Source: Vibrio hyugaensis
GTDB taxonomy: Bacteria > Pseudomonadota > Gammaproteobacteria > Enterobacterales > Vibrionaceae
DNA: 64,000 nt
Assembly (NCBI RefSeq): GCF_002906655.1
Contig: NZ_CP025794.1
Coordinates: 124,001 to 188,000, forward strand
Direction: 5' to 3'
How positions within the stretch are numbered: position 1 is the stretch's first letter; each line of letters begins with the position of its first letter. This document shows, piece by piece, positions 17,103 to 26,023 of this stretch. The position numbers were made by a program, and so were the translations under genes. A model generated the notes under the pieces. The model searched no databases and was not told the DNA's origin. It saw only the letters and a program-made list of their open reading frames with translations.

Positions 17103-17222
17103 TAACAAATTGCTTAAGAGTGATTCGTAACGCGTGGCATTTTTACTTTGCGGTGGCTTATGTGATTAAGGCGCCGTGCGGTAGCTTTTGTATTGCGTTA
17201 CTCACACCTTAGCAAGGCGTTA
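17103..17222 (+). repeat. attC site
   Basis: 120 bp. Arms TTGCTTAAG / CTTAGCAAGG pair; family A type. Confidence 0.95.
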
Positions 17223-17713
17223 GTTTGCAAGAGGAAAAACGCAGCTATATCGCAAGATCTAGTGGTAAAAGCTCAAGGTTGAAATTGTCGTATTGGCGTT
17301 CAATTTCAGTGTTAACTAGCGTGGTGAAAATTCAAAATTGGCATCGTTTCAACGGTTGATTTGTTCTTTGGTGCGGCGACTTTTTGGGTTAACTGAGTTG
17401 AGCTTTTTTGCTGAAATTCTGCTCGTTTAGTTTGTTGGTACAAAAGCCGATTTACTCGCTGATATGACGTTTTTTCTGTTGTGGAAAGTTCATGTGGTTT
17501 CAGTGACTTTGTTGAAAGTTCGTATTGTGAGATTGGTTTTCCAAAAGCGCTTTTTGGTGTTGTGAGTTCGCTTTCTGCGGGGTTGTTTGTTCCACGTGGT
17601 TTCATTGAGTAGCCGCTTTGAGACTATGCCTGACTTAAGTGCATCAAAACACATAAAGTTTATTGTTTGCATAGTTCAAAATAACGTAAAATCAACGCTT
17701 TGGGTTTGCAAAC
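17220..17713. other. Family C cassette, copy 1 (no clear gene)
   Basis: Begins GTTTGCAAGAGGAAAAACGC. The first 250 bases are specific to family C; the last 220 (from the TTTCAGTGACTTTGTTGAAAG segment to the TTGCATAG before the attC) are homologous to the 3' half of family B. Open frames exist on both strands but lack ribosome binding sites. A family A cassette lies immediately upstream. Confidence 0.72.
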
Positions 17714-17833
17714 TAACAAACTGCTCAAGAGGGATTCACAACGCGTGGCATTTTCACTATGCGTTGAATTTAGTGATTAAGGTGGTTTGCGGCGGCTTTT
17801 GTATTGCGTTGCTCACCCCTTAGCAGGGCGTTA
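17714..17833 (+). repeat. attC site
   Basis: 120 bp. Arms CTGCTCAAG / CTTAGCAGG pair. Confidence 0.95.
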
Positions 17834-17856
17834 GTTTGCTAAAGGCTAGCGATTAA

Positions 17857-18354
17857 CTAGCCTAAGCTTGCTCTCACATCAGCAATGGTGATGAAGAGTT
17901 TATTTTCAGCGTCTTCAAATGCTTGAAAACCATAGCGTTCATAGAAGTGTTTCGCACCGTCTTTGGCATCAACGATAACAACTGGAAATGCAACGCTATC
18001 ACTTGCAGCTAATAGCTTTCTGAGTGCGTCAATAAGCAGCCACTCACCAAAGCCTTTCCCTTTGTATCGGTCATCGACAGCAAGGCGGGCAATCAGACCA
18101 CCAGAGGTGGATGATTGGTGTTTTTTTTGTAACTTATCGGGTAATGCCTTTAAGTCAATTGGTGTCATTGTTAGCGTGTAAAAGCCGATGACATATGAGT
18201 TGTCGTTATCATCTTCCAAAACAAACGTTCTGGTGTTGTCTTTTTTTGCTTGCTGACTCGCCATTACTTTTAAGTAATTATTGAGAGCTTCGATACCACA
18301 GTTGAATCGGTTTCTATCGTGTTTAGCTTTATCTAGAAGTACCGTATTCATCAT
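17857..18354 (-). CDS. TacT-like GNAT toxin of a type II toxin-antitoxin pair
   Basis: 165 residues, GNAT domain with the acetyl-CoA loop RYKGKGFGEWLL and C-terminal KHFYERYGFQAF, matching TacT/AtaT-type toxins that acetylate the amino group of aminoacyl-tRNAs and stop translation. FNCGIEALNNYLK near the start is typical of the group. The start overlaps the antitoxin stop (four bases), the normal order being antitoxin first. The pair reads against the array, so it cannot rely on readthrough from the integron promoter and must have its own promoter. Acetylation target is inferred from family. Confidence 0.9.
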   Translation of the reverse strand: MMNTVLLDKAKHDRNRFNCGIEALNNYLKVMASQQAKKDNTRTFVLEDDNDNSYVIGFYTLTMTPIDLKALPDKLQKKHQSSTSGGLIARLAVDDRYKGKGFGEWLLIDALRKLLAASDSVAFPVVIVDAKDGAKHFYERYGFQAFEDAENKLFITIADVRASLG

Positions 18355-18623
18355 TGAGTTTTGCTCTCGTATCGATCAGCAGCAGCTTTTAGTTTTGAGT
18401 TCTGTGTAGCAGGGCGGTCTAAAGCTTCCATCAGCAACATAGCATCAGCTTGGCTCAGTTTTAAAGCCTGTTCACGTTCGATAACTTGTTTGGCTTTTTC
18501 GATTGCAGCGCTTAGAACAAACGAGTTAATGCTAGACATGCCGGCGATCGCGGCAGCCTTAGTAAGTAAGTCTTGTGTATCGATATCAACTCTAGCGGTG
18601 ATGCGAGGCAAAGTAGTAGCCAT
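18351..18623 (-). CDS. TacA-like DUF1778 antitoxin
   Basis: 90 residues. The N-terminal half (LPRITARVDIDTQDLLTKAAAIAGMSSINSFVLSAAIEKA) is a ribbon-helix-helix DNA-binding domain of the DUF1778 type; the C-terminal half (ALDRPATQNSKLKAAADRY) is the toxin-wrapping tail found in TacA/AtaR. The ATG follows AGGAGATATAATT on the minus strand. Such antitoxins repress their own operon with the toxin; TGACAC-type repeats sit just upstream. Confidence 0.92.
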   Translation of the reverse strand: MATTLPRITARVDIDTQDLLTKAAAIAGMSSINSFVLSAAIEKAKQVIEREQALKLSQADAMLLMEALDRPATQNSKLKAAADRYESKTQ

Positions 18624-18636
18624 AATTATATCTCCT

Positions 18637-18710
18637 GTTGTGTCAAAGTGTCACATAGGTATTATGGTCTTAAAGTGTGCAATAAGCAATCTTTGTGTCA
18701 CTTTGGCACG
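18637..18710 (-). promoter_or_regulatory. Promoter/operator region of the TacA-TacT pair
   Basis: On the minus strand, TGACAC repeats occur as a tandem pair (TGACACTTTGACACA) next to the ribosome binding site and again (AGTGACACAAAG, with GCCAAAG before it) near the attC. A possible -10 TAATAC lies at 18659-18664. The repeats are the likely antitoxin binding sites; the -35 is not clear. Confidence 0.5.
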
Positions 18711-18715
18711 CAAAC

Positions 18716-18835
18716 TAACAAACAATTTAAGAGTGATTCAGCACGCTTGGCATTTTTGGTTTCAGTTAAGTTTAGTGTTTACGGTGGTCAAATTAGGTGT
18801 CGTGGTCGCGTGCTTCACACCTTAATTGGGCGTTA
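18716..18835 (+). repeat. attC site
   Basis: 120 bp. Arms CAATTTAAG / CTTAATTGGG pair. Confidence 0.95.
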
Positions 18836-19325
18836 GTTTGCAAGAGGAAAAACGCAGCTATATCGCAAGATCTAGTGGTAAAAGTTCAAAGTCGAAATCG
18901 TCGTATCGGCGTTCAATTTCAGTGTTAACTCACGTGGTGAAAATCCAAAATTGACATGGTTTCAATGGTTGATTTGTTCTTTGGTACGGTGACTTTTGGG
19001 TTAACTGAGTTGAGCTTTTTTGCTGAAACTCTGTTCGTTAAGTTTGTTGGTACAAAAGCCGATTTACTCGCTGAAATGACGTTTTCTTTGGTGTGGTAAA
19101 TTCATGTGGTTTCAGTGACTTTGTTGAAAGTCCGCATTGTGAGATTGGTTTTCCAAAAGTGCTTTTTGGTGTTGTGAGTTCGTTTTCTGCGTCGTTGTTT
19201 GTTCCACGTGGTTTCATTGAGTAGCCGCTTTGAGACTACGCCTGAATTAAGTGCATCAAGGCACATAAAGTTTGTTGTTCGCAAAGTTTAAAATAACGTA
19301 AAATCAACGCTTTGGGTTTGCAAAC
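18833..19325. other. Family C cassette, copy 2
   Basis: About 85-90% identical by eye to copies at 17220 and 21129. No gene with a ribosome binding site. Confidence 0.72.
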
Positions 19326-19445
19326 TAACAAACTGCTCAAGAGGGATTCACAACGCGTGGCATTTTTACTATGCGTTGAATTTAGTGATTAAGGTGGTTT
19401 GCGGCAACATCGGTATTGCGTTGCTCACCCCTTAGCAGGGCGTTA
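19326..19445 (+). repeat. attC site
   Basis: 120 bp. Arms CTGCTCAAG / CTTAGCAGG pair. Confidence 0.95.
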
Positions 19446-19944
19446 GTCGCCAGAAAAAGCTAGCAGTCAAAATCATGTTTCTAAGCTCAAAACTTGGCTA
19501 CTGGTTGTTTGATTCATAGTTCCATCTTCGACGGTCAAAGCTCAGTTTCATCGGTTCTAAATCAATGCATTGCTATTTTCCAAGCGGTTGTTTCGTTCTT
19601 TGGTGGTGATAGAGCGGGGTAATCGAAAATCTGTTTTTGGTTGCAAATCTGCTCGGTGAGTTTGTTGGTTTAAAAGCTTATTTACTTGCTGAAAGGACGT
19701 TTTCTCTGGTGTTGTTAGTTCCACGTGGTTTCAGTGACTTTGTTGAAAGTCCGCACTGTGAAATTGGTTTTCCAAAAGCGCTTTTTGGTCTTGTCAGTCC
19801 GTTTTCTGCGGCGCTGTTTTTTCTAAGTGGTTTCATTGAGTAGCCGCTTTGAGACTACGCCTGACTTTAGTGCATCAAAGCACATAAAGTTTGTTGTTCG
19901 CAAAGTTTAGTTCGGCTTAAAGTTGTCGCTCGGTGCCTCGCGAC
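19443..19944. other. Family B cassette, copy 2
   Basis: Diverged copy of the cassette at 578; the frames open in copy 1 are interrupted here (for example a stop in the plus frame), which speaks against those frames being genes. Confidence 0.72.
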
Positions 19945-20064
19945 TAACAAACTGCTCAAGAGGGATTCGCAACGCGTGGCATTTTTACTATGCGTTGAAT
20001 TTAGTGATTAAGGTGGTTTGCGGCGGCTTTGGTATTGCGTTGCTCACCCCTTAGCAGGGCGTTA
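19945..20064 (+). repeat. attC site
   Basis: 120 bp. Arms CTGCTCAAG / CTTAGCAGG pair. Confidence 0.95.
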
Positions 20065-20080
20065 TGTACTAGGAGGTAAT

Positions 20081-20467
20081 GTGAAGAAAGTAAGCTATCT
20101 TCTCTTGGGGCTTTTATCGACATCTGTACTTGCTGAACCTAACGACGGACTTATCGGAACTTATCTGAATAGCGACAAGTTATCTTGTAGCTTAGAAGTT
20201 AAGCTGTTTGAAAAACAGGGTAGGAACTACTTTGAGGTCAAGATCGAAAAACGTTTATTAAGTGGAGAATATATACTAGATGAGCAATACGTTATTTTTG
20301 AGGGGTTAACTGCGTCTGAAGCGAGTGGACTTTCAAATCTAGAGGTAAGTGCTCAGATAGAAAGTGGGCAGCTATTGTTTCAAAACTATGGGAATAGTAT
20401 GAATCCATATACTTTGTTTTCTGAGTGTGCCGAGAAGTATCTGATACTGAGTAAAGTACGTACATAA
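20081..20467 (+). CDS. Small secreted protein
   Basis: 128 residues from a GTG start preceded by AGGAGGTAAT. The signal peptide is VKKVSYLLLGLLSTSVLA, cleaved before EPNDG. The mature domain is beta-rich (LIGTYLNSDKLSCSLEVKLFEKQGRNYFEVKIEKRLLSGEYILDEQYVIFEG) with two cysteines (KLSCS and FSECA), recalling small periplasmic beta-barrel or lipocalin-like proteins, though no family is recognised. A longer frame running back into the attC was rejected. Confidence 0.78.
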   Translation: MKKVSYLLLGLLSTSVLAEPNDGLIGTYLNSDKLSCSLEVKLFEKQGRNYFEVKIEKRLLSGEYILDEQYVIFEGLTASEASGLSNLEVSAQIESGQLLFQNYGNSMNPYTLFSECAEKYLILSKVRT

Positions 20468-20584
20468 CAAACTGTTCAAGAGGGATTCGCAACGCGTGGC
20501 ATTTTTACTATGCGTTAGTTTTAGTGGTTAAGGTGGTATGCGGCAGCTTCGGTATTGCGTTGCTCACCCCTTAACAGGGCGTTA
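20465..20584 (+). repeat. attC site
   Basis: 120 bp. Arms CTGTTCAAG / CTTAACAGG pair. Confidence 0.95.
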
Positions 20585-21011
20585 GTACGGGTTTGACATC
20601 AAAGGTCATAAGTTTTGGTGTTTATCTGTTTTGGCGCTCGTCTTTACACCTTTCAGTTAGTGCCTTTCACGTTCTTTCCGGTGGCACTATATGCGGAGTG
20701 TTCGCTTTGATTTCACCGTTTACGGTTTCTAACTCTTAGCCTATTTCTTTGGCGCTTCTTCATTTTCGTGGTGGCTTTTGAGATAACCTTGGTTACTTTT
20801 GGTGTTGCTGTTGAAGTGCGAGGAACGAATCCTTTTCTAATTTGAAGCCAGTGAAATTCGGGCAGTTCAGTGCGTTTTTCTTCTAGCCAATTTTCGTCTC
20901 TCAATTGGAGTTAAGTTTTGTAGCTGCCCGTCTCACTTCAGTGTTCAAAGCCTTTCATATCATCGCAGTTTTCAATATCTTGGAGCGCATCAATAGAAGT
21001 AGCGCATGTAC
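20582..21011. other. Family A cassette, copy 6
   Basis: The second copy with a full 63-codon minus-strand frame (20904-20713, TTG start), reading MRDENWLEEKRTELP and ending KKRQRNRLRVRNRKR. Compared with copy 2 all differences are substitutions. Translation is unproven. Confidence 0.7.
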
Positions 21012-21131
21012 TAACAAATTGCTTAAGAGTGATTCGTAACGCGTGGCATTTTTACTATGCGGTGGCTTATGTGATTAAGGTGCTGTGCGGTAGCTGTTGT
21101 ATTGCGTTACTCACACCTTAGCAAGGCGTTA
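21012..21131 (+). repeat. attC site
   Basis: 120 bp. Arms TTGCTTAAG / CTTAGCAAGG pair; family A type. Confidence 0.95.
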
Positions 21132-21630
21132 GTTTGCAAGAGGAAAAACGCAGCTATATCGCAAGATCTAGTGGTAAAAGCTTAAAGCCGAAATTGTTAT
21201 ATCGGTGTTCAATTTCAGTGTTAACTAGCGTGGCTAAATCCAAAATTGCCCAAATTGGTATCGTTTCATCGGTTGATTTGTTCTTTGGTACGGCGACTTT
21301 TGGGTTAACTGAGTTGAACTTTTTTGCTGAAACTCTGCTCGTTGAGTTTGTTGGTACAAAAGCCGATTTACACGTTGAAATGACGTTTTCTCTGGTGTGG
21401 CAAGTTCCACGTGGTTTCAGTGACTTTGTTGAAAGTCCGCATTGTGAGATTGGTTTTCCAAAAGCGCTTTTTGGTGTTGTGAGTTCGTTTTCCGCGGCGT
21501 TGTTTGTTCCAAGTGGTTTCATTGAGTAGCCGCTTTGAGACTACGCCTGACTTAGGTGCATCAAGATACATAAAGTTTATTGTTTGCAAAGTTTAAAATA
21601 ACGTAAAATCAACGTCTTGGGTTTGCAAAC
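21129..21630. other. Family C cassette, copy 3
   Basis: Carries the longest open frames of the family on both strands (131 codons plus, 122 codons minus), but starts are unsupported. As at 17220, it follows directly after a family A cassette. Confidence 0.72.
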
Positions 21631-21750
21631 TAACAAGCTGCTCAAGAGGGATTCGCAACGCGTGGCATTTTCACTATGCGTTGAGTTTAGTGATTAAGGT
21701 GGTATGCAGTGGCTTCGGTATTGCGTTGCTCACCCCTTAGCAGGGCGTTA
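21631..21750 (+). repeat. attC site
   Basis: 120 bp. Arms CTGCTCAAG / CTTAGCAGG pair; begins TAACAAGC. Confidence 0.95.
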
Positions 21751-21779
21751 GGTGTTATTGAAGTTTCGAGGTCATATTA

Positions 21780-22181
21780 ATGGAAAGCAGGGTTCCTTTA
21801 CCAACGGATAATATTTACAAATTTTACGCATTATTTGGTCTTCTACTGCTTATATTTAGCGTGAGTTCGTTAGTTTATGTAAACCATAGTACCAACACTC
21901 TAGCGTTTGATATTGCTGTTGAATACGCCACTTTAGCTGCAGATCCTGTCCGCTCTGTATCAGAAGAAGCTCGCTTTCAAGTTTTAGATAATAAGCTAAA
22001 AATTGCAAAAACAAATAAAACGATATTCTTGTTAAGTTTAGGTGTTTTTGCTGCTGTCGGGCTTCTAATGATTTGGTATGGTTTTAGGACATGGCATCTT
22101 GTAGTGCAACCACTTCAAGACGAATTACTCAAACTCAATATAGAGAAACTCAAACAAGATTTAGGCAAAGGCAATAAGTAA
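21780..22181 (+). CDS. Two-span membrane protein, first gene of a two-gene cassette
   Basis: 133 residues. Spans at about 15-34 (YALFGLLLLIFSVSSLVYVN) and 80-99 (TIFLLSLGVFAAVGLLMIWYGF), separated by a 45-residue, probably periplasmic, loop; the C-terminal 30 residues are a charged helix (LQDELLKLNIEKLKQDLGKG). ATG after TTCGAGGTCATATTA. Followed nine bases later by a second small gene in the same cassette. No family recognised. Confidence 0.78.
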   Translation: MESRVPLPTDNIYKFYALFGLLLLIFSVSSLVYVNHSTNTLAFDIAVEYATLAADPVRSVSEEARFQVLDNKLKIAKTNKTIFLLSLGVFAAVGLLMIWYGFRTWHLVVQPLQDELLKLNIEKLKQDLGKGNK

Positions 22182-22190
22182 GGGACAAAT

Positions 22191-22373
22191 ATGCATGAAG
22201 AAATCAGTATTGAAAGTAATGGTAAAGTAATAACTGCTTACTACGCCATTACAGGTGATACCTTGAATGTTACTTTACCAGATGGTAGCACTCGAACTAC
22301 CCAACTACGAGGTTTAGACCCTGAGTCTGCTGCAGAAGTACACCTCAAAGCATATGCGCTGAAAAACACCTAA
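22191..22373 (+). CDS. Small uncharacterised protein, second gene of a two-gene cassette
   Basis: 60 residues, soluble, beta-rich in the middle (VITAYYAITGDTLNVTLPDGSTRTTQLRG) with a C-terminal helix. ATG after AAGGGACAAAT; its stop begins the attC. Co-transcription with the membrane protein upstream is likely because they share a cassette. No family recognised. Confidence 0.7.
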   Translation: MHEEISIESNGKVITAYYAITGDTLNVTLPDGSTRTTQLRGLDPESAAEVHLKAYALKNT

Positions 22374-22490
22374 CAAACAATTTAAGAGTGATTCAGCACG
22401 CTTGGCATTTTTGGTTTGGATTGAGTTCAGTGATTACGGCGTTCAAATTAAGTGTCGTGGTTGCGTGCTTCACACCTTAATTGGGCGTTA
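22371..22490 (+). repeat. attC site
   Basis: 120 bp. Arms CAATTTAAG / CTTAATTGGG pair. Confidence 0.95.
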
Positions 22491-22505
22491 GTTGGCAGGG
22501 GGAAC

Positions 22506-23063
22506 ATGTTAGAACATCAACTAGAAAAGTTAATTAGAAATACTCCTGAGCTAATGGAAACTGCTCAAGCATGTATTGAGGTTGGATTACCTGACTACTT
22601 CATTGCCGGTGGTTCAGTCACACAACTGATTTGGAACTCACTTTCAGGTGAAAGGTCACTCAAGAACGTTAAGGACTTCGATATTGTTTACTTCGATAGC
22701 GCTAGTACATCTAATGAAGAAAGCTACAAACGCAGAATTAACAGTACCGTGAAGCATGAAGTCCCAATTGATGTGGTAAACCAAGCACGTGTTCATGAAT
22801 GGTACCCTTATAAATTTGGTCAAACTATACCTGCATATACAAAAGTAGAGCAGGGCATTGATTCTTGGCTATCTGCATTTGCGATCGGATTTAGGTTAAA
22901 TTCACACGGTACCATGCGTATTTATTCACCTTATGGGCTATCTGACGCATTCAATAAAAGGGTAAAGCCAAATCCCATTGCAATGACGCGCGAAAGCTAC
23001 AATCAAATGGTCGGTGGTTATCGTAAGCGTTGGCCTGACATTACAGTGGAACCTTGGGAATAG
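22506..23063 (+). CDS. Nucleotidyltransferase family protein (DUF925-like)
   Basis: 185 residues. IAGGSVTQLIWNSLSG.. KDFDIVYFD matches the nucleotidyltransferase core: glycine loop then the paired Asp motif DxD (DFD). A third acidic residue is likely PIDVV. The layout agrees with NTP_transf_6 (DUF925) proteins, whose substrates are mostly unknown. The ATG follows AGGGGGAAC; the frame extending back through the attC (MSWLRASHLNWALV..) was rejected. Confidence 0.83.
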   Translation: MLEHQLEKLIRNTPELMETAQACIEVGLPDYFIAGGSVTQLIWNSLSGERSLKNVKDFDIVYFDSASTSNEESYKRRINSTVKHEVPIDVVNQARVHEWYPYKFGQTIPAYTKVEQGIDSWLSAFAIGFRLNSHGTMRIYSPYGLSDAFNKRVKPNPIAMTRESYNQMVGGYRKRWPDITVEPWE

Positions 23064-23068
23064 CCAAC

Positions 23069-23189
23069 TAACAAAGCGTTTAAGACGGATTCCCAACGCT
23101 TGGCATTTCCGGTTTGCTTTGGCTTAAGTGTTTACGGCACAATGGTTTAGGTAAGGTGGTAGCGTTGCTCACCACTTAACGCGGCGTTA
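23069..23189 (+). repeat. attC site
   Basis: 121 bp. Arms GCGTTTAAG / CTTAACGCGG pair. Confidence 0.95.
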
Positions 23190-23212
23190 GTTTTTCAAGA
23201 ACGAGATGTCAG

Positions 23213-23845
23213 ATGCAAGTAGATAAAGCAGTAAAGTATATAAGAAAGTTAATTGTCGAGGCGGAGAAAATTGATCCTGGCTCACCCAAAGCGCATAGTT
23301 TAGCTGCTAGAGCTAAAGAGTTTTTTCGAGTTTACATTGGTGATGAGAGTGAATTTTATACCTCACTGTTGTTTCTAGACGACAAAAATCCAGATAAAGA
23401 CGCTATATCAAACATACTAATTGGTTTTTTAGAGTTCGTTGAAGAAGGGTTTGTTGAGGATTTTACTCCTCTCCAGCAAGCAGAAGATAAAATCGTATCC
23501 GACTTTCTAGAACAGGCTAGAGTTTTACTCAATGATAAGAAGGTACACCCTGCTGCAGCAATAGTTTTAATTGGCGCAACATTGGAGGAGTTTCTAGCCA
23601 AGTGGGTGGAACGAGAAAATGTAAAAATGGGTAATTTAAAAGCTGGGATCTCCAACTATGCGAAAAAGTTATATGAAAATAAGCTTCTAACATCCCAAGA
23701 TAATAAGGATATTCTGGCTTGGGCTGGACTTAGAAATGAAGCTGCCCATGGTAAATGGGACGAAATTAGTAATAGGGAACGAGCCAAAATAATGCTTGAA
23801 AGTGTGAACCTTTTTGTTCGTAGGTACGGTGCTGAAGAAAACTAA
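23213..23845 (+). CDS. HEPN/DUF4145-like protein
   Basis: 210 residues, soluble and almost wholly helical. The C-terminal half carries ILAWAGLRNEAAHGKWDEIS, in which R174-N-E-A-A-H179 is the RX4H motif of HEPN RNases and the surrounding residues fit DUF4145-type domains. VHPAAAIVLIGATLEEFLAKWVE is the preceding core helix pair. These domains occur in defence and toxin-antitoxin proteins. No partner antitoxin is present in the cassette. ATG has only a weak ribosome binding site. Confidence 0.8.
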   Translation: MQVDKAVKYIRKLIVEAEKIDPGSPKAHSLAARAKEFFRVYIGDESEFYTSLLFLDDKNPDKDAISNILIGFLEFVEEGFVEDFTPLQQAEDKIVSDFLEQARVLLNDKKVHPAAAIVLIGATLEEFLAKWVERENVKMGNLKAGISNYAKKLYENKLLTSQDNKDILAWAGLRNEAAHGKWDEISNRERAKIMLESVNLFVRRYGAEEN

Positions 23846-23962
23846 CAAACTGTTTAAGAGTGATTCGCAACGCGTGGCATTTTTACTATGCGTTGCGTTT
23901 AGTGTTTAAGGTGGTATGCGGCGGCATCGGTATTGCGTTGCTCACACCTTAACAGGGCGTTA
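23843..23962 (+). repeat. attC site
   Basis: 120 bp. Arms CTGTTTAAG / CTTAACAGG pair. Confidence 0.95.
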
Positions 23963-23975
23963 GCCGTCATGGAGC

Positions 23976-24010
23976 TTGCTATACTCAAAGTGATAGAATA
24001 GTATCACTTT
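23976..24010 (+). promoter_or_regulatory. Promoter with overlapping operator for the Phd/ParE pair
   Basis: -35 TTGCTA at 23976-23981 and -10 TAGTAT at 23999-24004 with a 17-base spacer. A perfect inverted repeat AAAGTGATA-GAATAG-TATCACTTT (23987-24010) covers the spacer and the -10, as expected for antitoxin autorepression. Confidence 0.75.
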
Positions 24011-24033
24011 AGTATTCCTTTGGAGCAGCTCTC

Positions 24034-24291
24034 ATGAAAGTAGAACTAGTTACATCACTTAAACGTCAAGCAACTAAGATCCTCGCCGATCTCCACGACA
24101 CCAAAGAACCAGTGTTAATTACTGAGCATGGTAAGCCATCTGCGTATCTAGTTGATGTTGATGACTACGAGTTTATGCAAAATCGTTTAGCTATTCTTGA
24201 GGGTATTGCACGAGGTGAGCGTGCACTAGCTGACGGTAAAGTGGTAAGTCATGATGAAGCCAAGGATAAAATGTCAAAATGGCTGAAATAA
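24034..24291 (+). CDS. Phd/YefM family antitoxin
   Basis: 85 residues. The N-terminal Phd fold (ELVTSLKRQATKILADLHDTKEPVLITEHGKPSAYLVDVDDYEFM) is the DNA-binding part; the C-terminal helix (ILEGIARGERALADGKVVSHDEAKDKMSKWLK) would block the toxin. ATG after GGAGCAGCTCTC. It overlaps the toxin gene by 13 bases and lies behind its own promoter and operator, so the pair is expressed independently of the integron promoter. Such pairs stabilise long cassette arrays. Confidence 0.93.
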   Translation: MKVELVTSLKRQATKILADLHDTKEPVLITEHGKPSAYLVDVDDYEFMQNRLAILEGIARGERALADGKVVSHDEAKDKMSKWLK

Positions 24292-24581
24292 TCTGGACTG
24301 AACCAGCGTTATCTGACCTCAATGATATCGCTGAATACATCGCACTTGAAAATATCGTAGCTGCAAAGCAGTTAGTACAAACGATCTTCTCCAAAGTCGA
24401 ACGCCTACAAACTTTCCCAGAGTCAGGTCGTATTCCATCCGAACTAGAACATTTAAGTTATCGTGAAGTTGTCGTTAATCCATGTCGTGTTTTCTATAAA
24501 CAAGACGGTGACAAAGTGTTTATTCTGTTTGTTATGCGTGCAGAGAGAGATTTGCGTAAGTTCTTGTTGAGTAAGCAATAA
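24279..24581 (+). CDS. RelE/ParE superfamily toxin
   Basis: 100 residues. IIWTEPALSDLNDIAEYIALENIVAAKQLVQTIF and YREVVVNPCRVFYKQDGDKVFILFVMRAERDLRKFL are the two signature halves of ParE/RelE toxins. A ParE-type target (gyrase) or a ribosome-dependent mRNA cut are both possible; sequence alone does not decide. Partner antitoxin directly upstream. Confidence 0.93.
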   Translation: MAEIIWTEPALSDLNDIAEYIALENIVAAKQLVQTIFSKVERLQTFPESGRIPSELEHLSYREVVVNPCRVFYKQDGDKVFILFVMRAERDLRKFLLSKQ

Positions 24582-24599
24582 CCTTTGGGAATGAGCGGC

Positions 24600-24719
24600 T
24601 AACAAACTGTTTAAGAGTGATTCGCAACGCGTGGCATTTTTACTATGCGTTGGTTTTAGTGTTTAAGGTGGTATGCAGCGACTTTGGTATTGCGTTGCTC
24701 ACACCTTAACAGGGCGTTA
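24600..24719 (+). repeat. attC site
   Basis: 120 bp. Arms CTGTTTAAG / CTTAACAGG pair. Confidence 0.95.
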
Positions 24720-24746
24720 TGCAAATAGACACTTTGAGGAAGAGCA

Positions 24747-25274
24747 ATGAAATTGGTTTGGCTACACGGAGCACCAGCAGCAGGGAAGTTAACTGTGGCT
24801 AAAGTACTCCATGAAAAATATGGCTATAAACTCTTCCATAACCATTTAACGGTTGACTTAAGCCTTTCGATTTATGAAAGTTTTGGTGAAAAGGACTTTA
24901 TTGCATTTACCAATCAAATTAGACGAACAGTTTTAGCGAAAGCTCATGAAATAGGTGTAACTCATCTAGTAATGACCTCAATGACATGTTCAGAAAGTGA
25001 TGCTGCGGAAGTAAATCAGTATTTAGAGTTTTTCACGGCTGAAGGCATCACCATCTTCCCTATTCATTTAAACCCAACGAAAGAAGAGTTGTATGAGCGT
25101 TCAACGTCATGTGACAGAGTTAATTCACACAAGCTATCATGCCAAGAAGCTATGGCTAAAGTACTCACAGATATGAAATTCAATGCTATAGCTCATGAAC
25201 ATTCTTTATCAATTGATAATACTGTGCTTTCAGCGGGTGATGTCGCAAAGTTAATAGTTGCGCACGTGAGTTAA
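24747..25274 (+). CDS. P-loop kinase-like protein (shikimate kinase-like/AAA_33)
   Basis: 175 residues. The Walker A is GAPAAGKLTVA at residues 7-17, right after the first strand MKLVWLH; GK-Leu-Thr instead of GK-Ser/Thr is typical of this small-kinase subgroup. FHNHLTVDL follows as the usual second element and HLVMTSMTCSE as the third strand. Probably phosphorylates a small molecule; substrate unknown. ATG after TGAGGAAGAGCA. Alone in its cassette. Confidence 0.82.
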   Translation: MKLVWLHGAPAAGKLTVAKVLHEKYGYKLFHNHLTVDLSLSIYESFGEKDFIAFTNQIRRTVLAKAHEIGVTHLVMTSMTCSESDAAEVNQYLEFFTAEGITIFPIHLNPTKEELYERSTSCDRVNSHKLSCQEAMAKVLTDMKFNAIAHEHSLSIDNTVLSAGDVAKLIVAHVS

Positions 25275-25282
25275 AATTCGCA

Positions 25283-25402
25283 TAACAAATTGTTCAAGAG
25301 TGATTCGGCACGCGTGGCACTTTTACCATGCGTCAGGTTTAGTGGTTAGGGTGGTATGCGGAAGCATTGGTATTGCGCGCCTCACACCTTAACAAGGCGT
25401 TA
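25283..25402 (+). repeat. attC site
   Basis: 120 bp. Arms TTGTTCAAG / CTTAACAAGG pair; centre ends GCGCGCCTCAC. Confidence 0.95.
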
Positions 25403-25903
25403 GTCGCCAGAAAAAGCTAGTAGTCAAAATCATGCTTATGAGCTCAAGATTTGACTGCTGATTGTTCGGTTCACAGGTTCATCGTCGTTGGTCTAAACTC
25501 ATTTTCAGCTGTTTTAAGTCCAAAGTTTTGTAACTGTCCTAGCGGTTGTCTTGTCCATTGGTGCTGACAGAGAAGGGCAATCGAGAGTCTGTTTTTGGTT
25601 GCAACTCCGCTCGGTGAGTTTGTTGGGTACAAAAGCCGATTTACTCGCCGAAATGACGTTTTCTCTGGTGTGGTAAGTTCCACGTGGTTTCAATGACTTT
25701 GTTGAAAGTCCGCACTGTGAGATTGGCTTTCCAAAAGCGCTTTTTGGTGTTGTCAGTCCGTTTTCTACGGCGTTGATTGTTCCAAGTGGTTTCATTGAGT
25801 AGCCGCTTTGAGACTACGCCTGACTTAAGTGCATCAAAGCACATAAAGTTTGTTGTTCGCAAAGTTTAGTTCGGCTTAAAATTGTCGCTCGGTGCCTCGC
25901 GAC
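25400..25903. other. Family B cassette, copy 3
   Basis: Diverged copy of the cassette at 578; keeps the 3' block shared with family C. No supported gene. Confidence 0.72.
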
Positions 25904-26023
25904 TAACAAACTGCTCAAGAGGGATTCGCAACGCGTGGCATTTTTACTATGCGTTGAATTTAGTGATTAAGGTGGTTTGCGGTAGCTTCGGTATTGCGTT
26001 GCTCACCCCTTAGCAGGGCGTTA
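25904..26023 (+). repeat. attC site
   Basis: 120 bp. Arms CTGCTCAAG / CTTAGCAGG pair. Confidence 0.95.
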
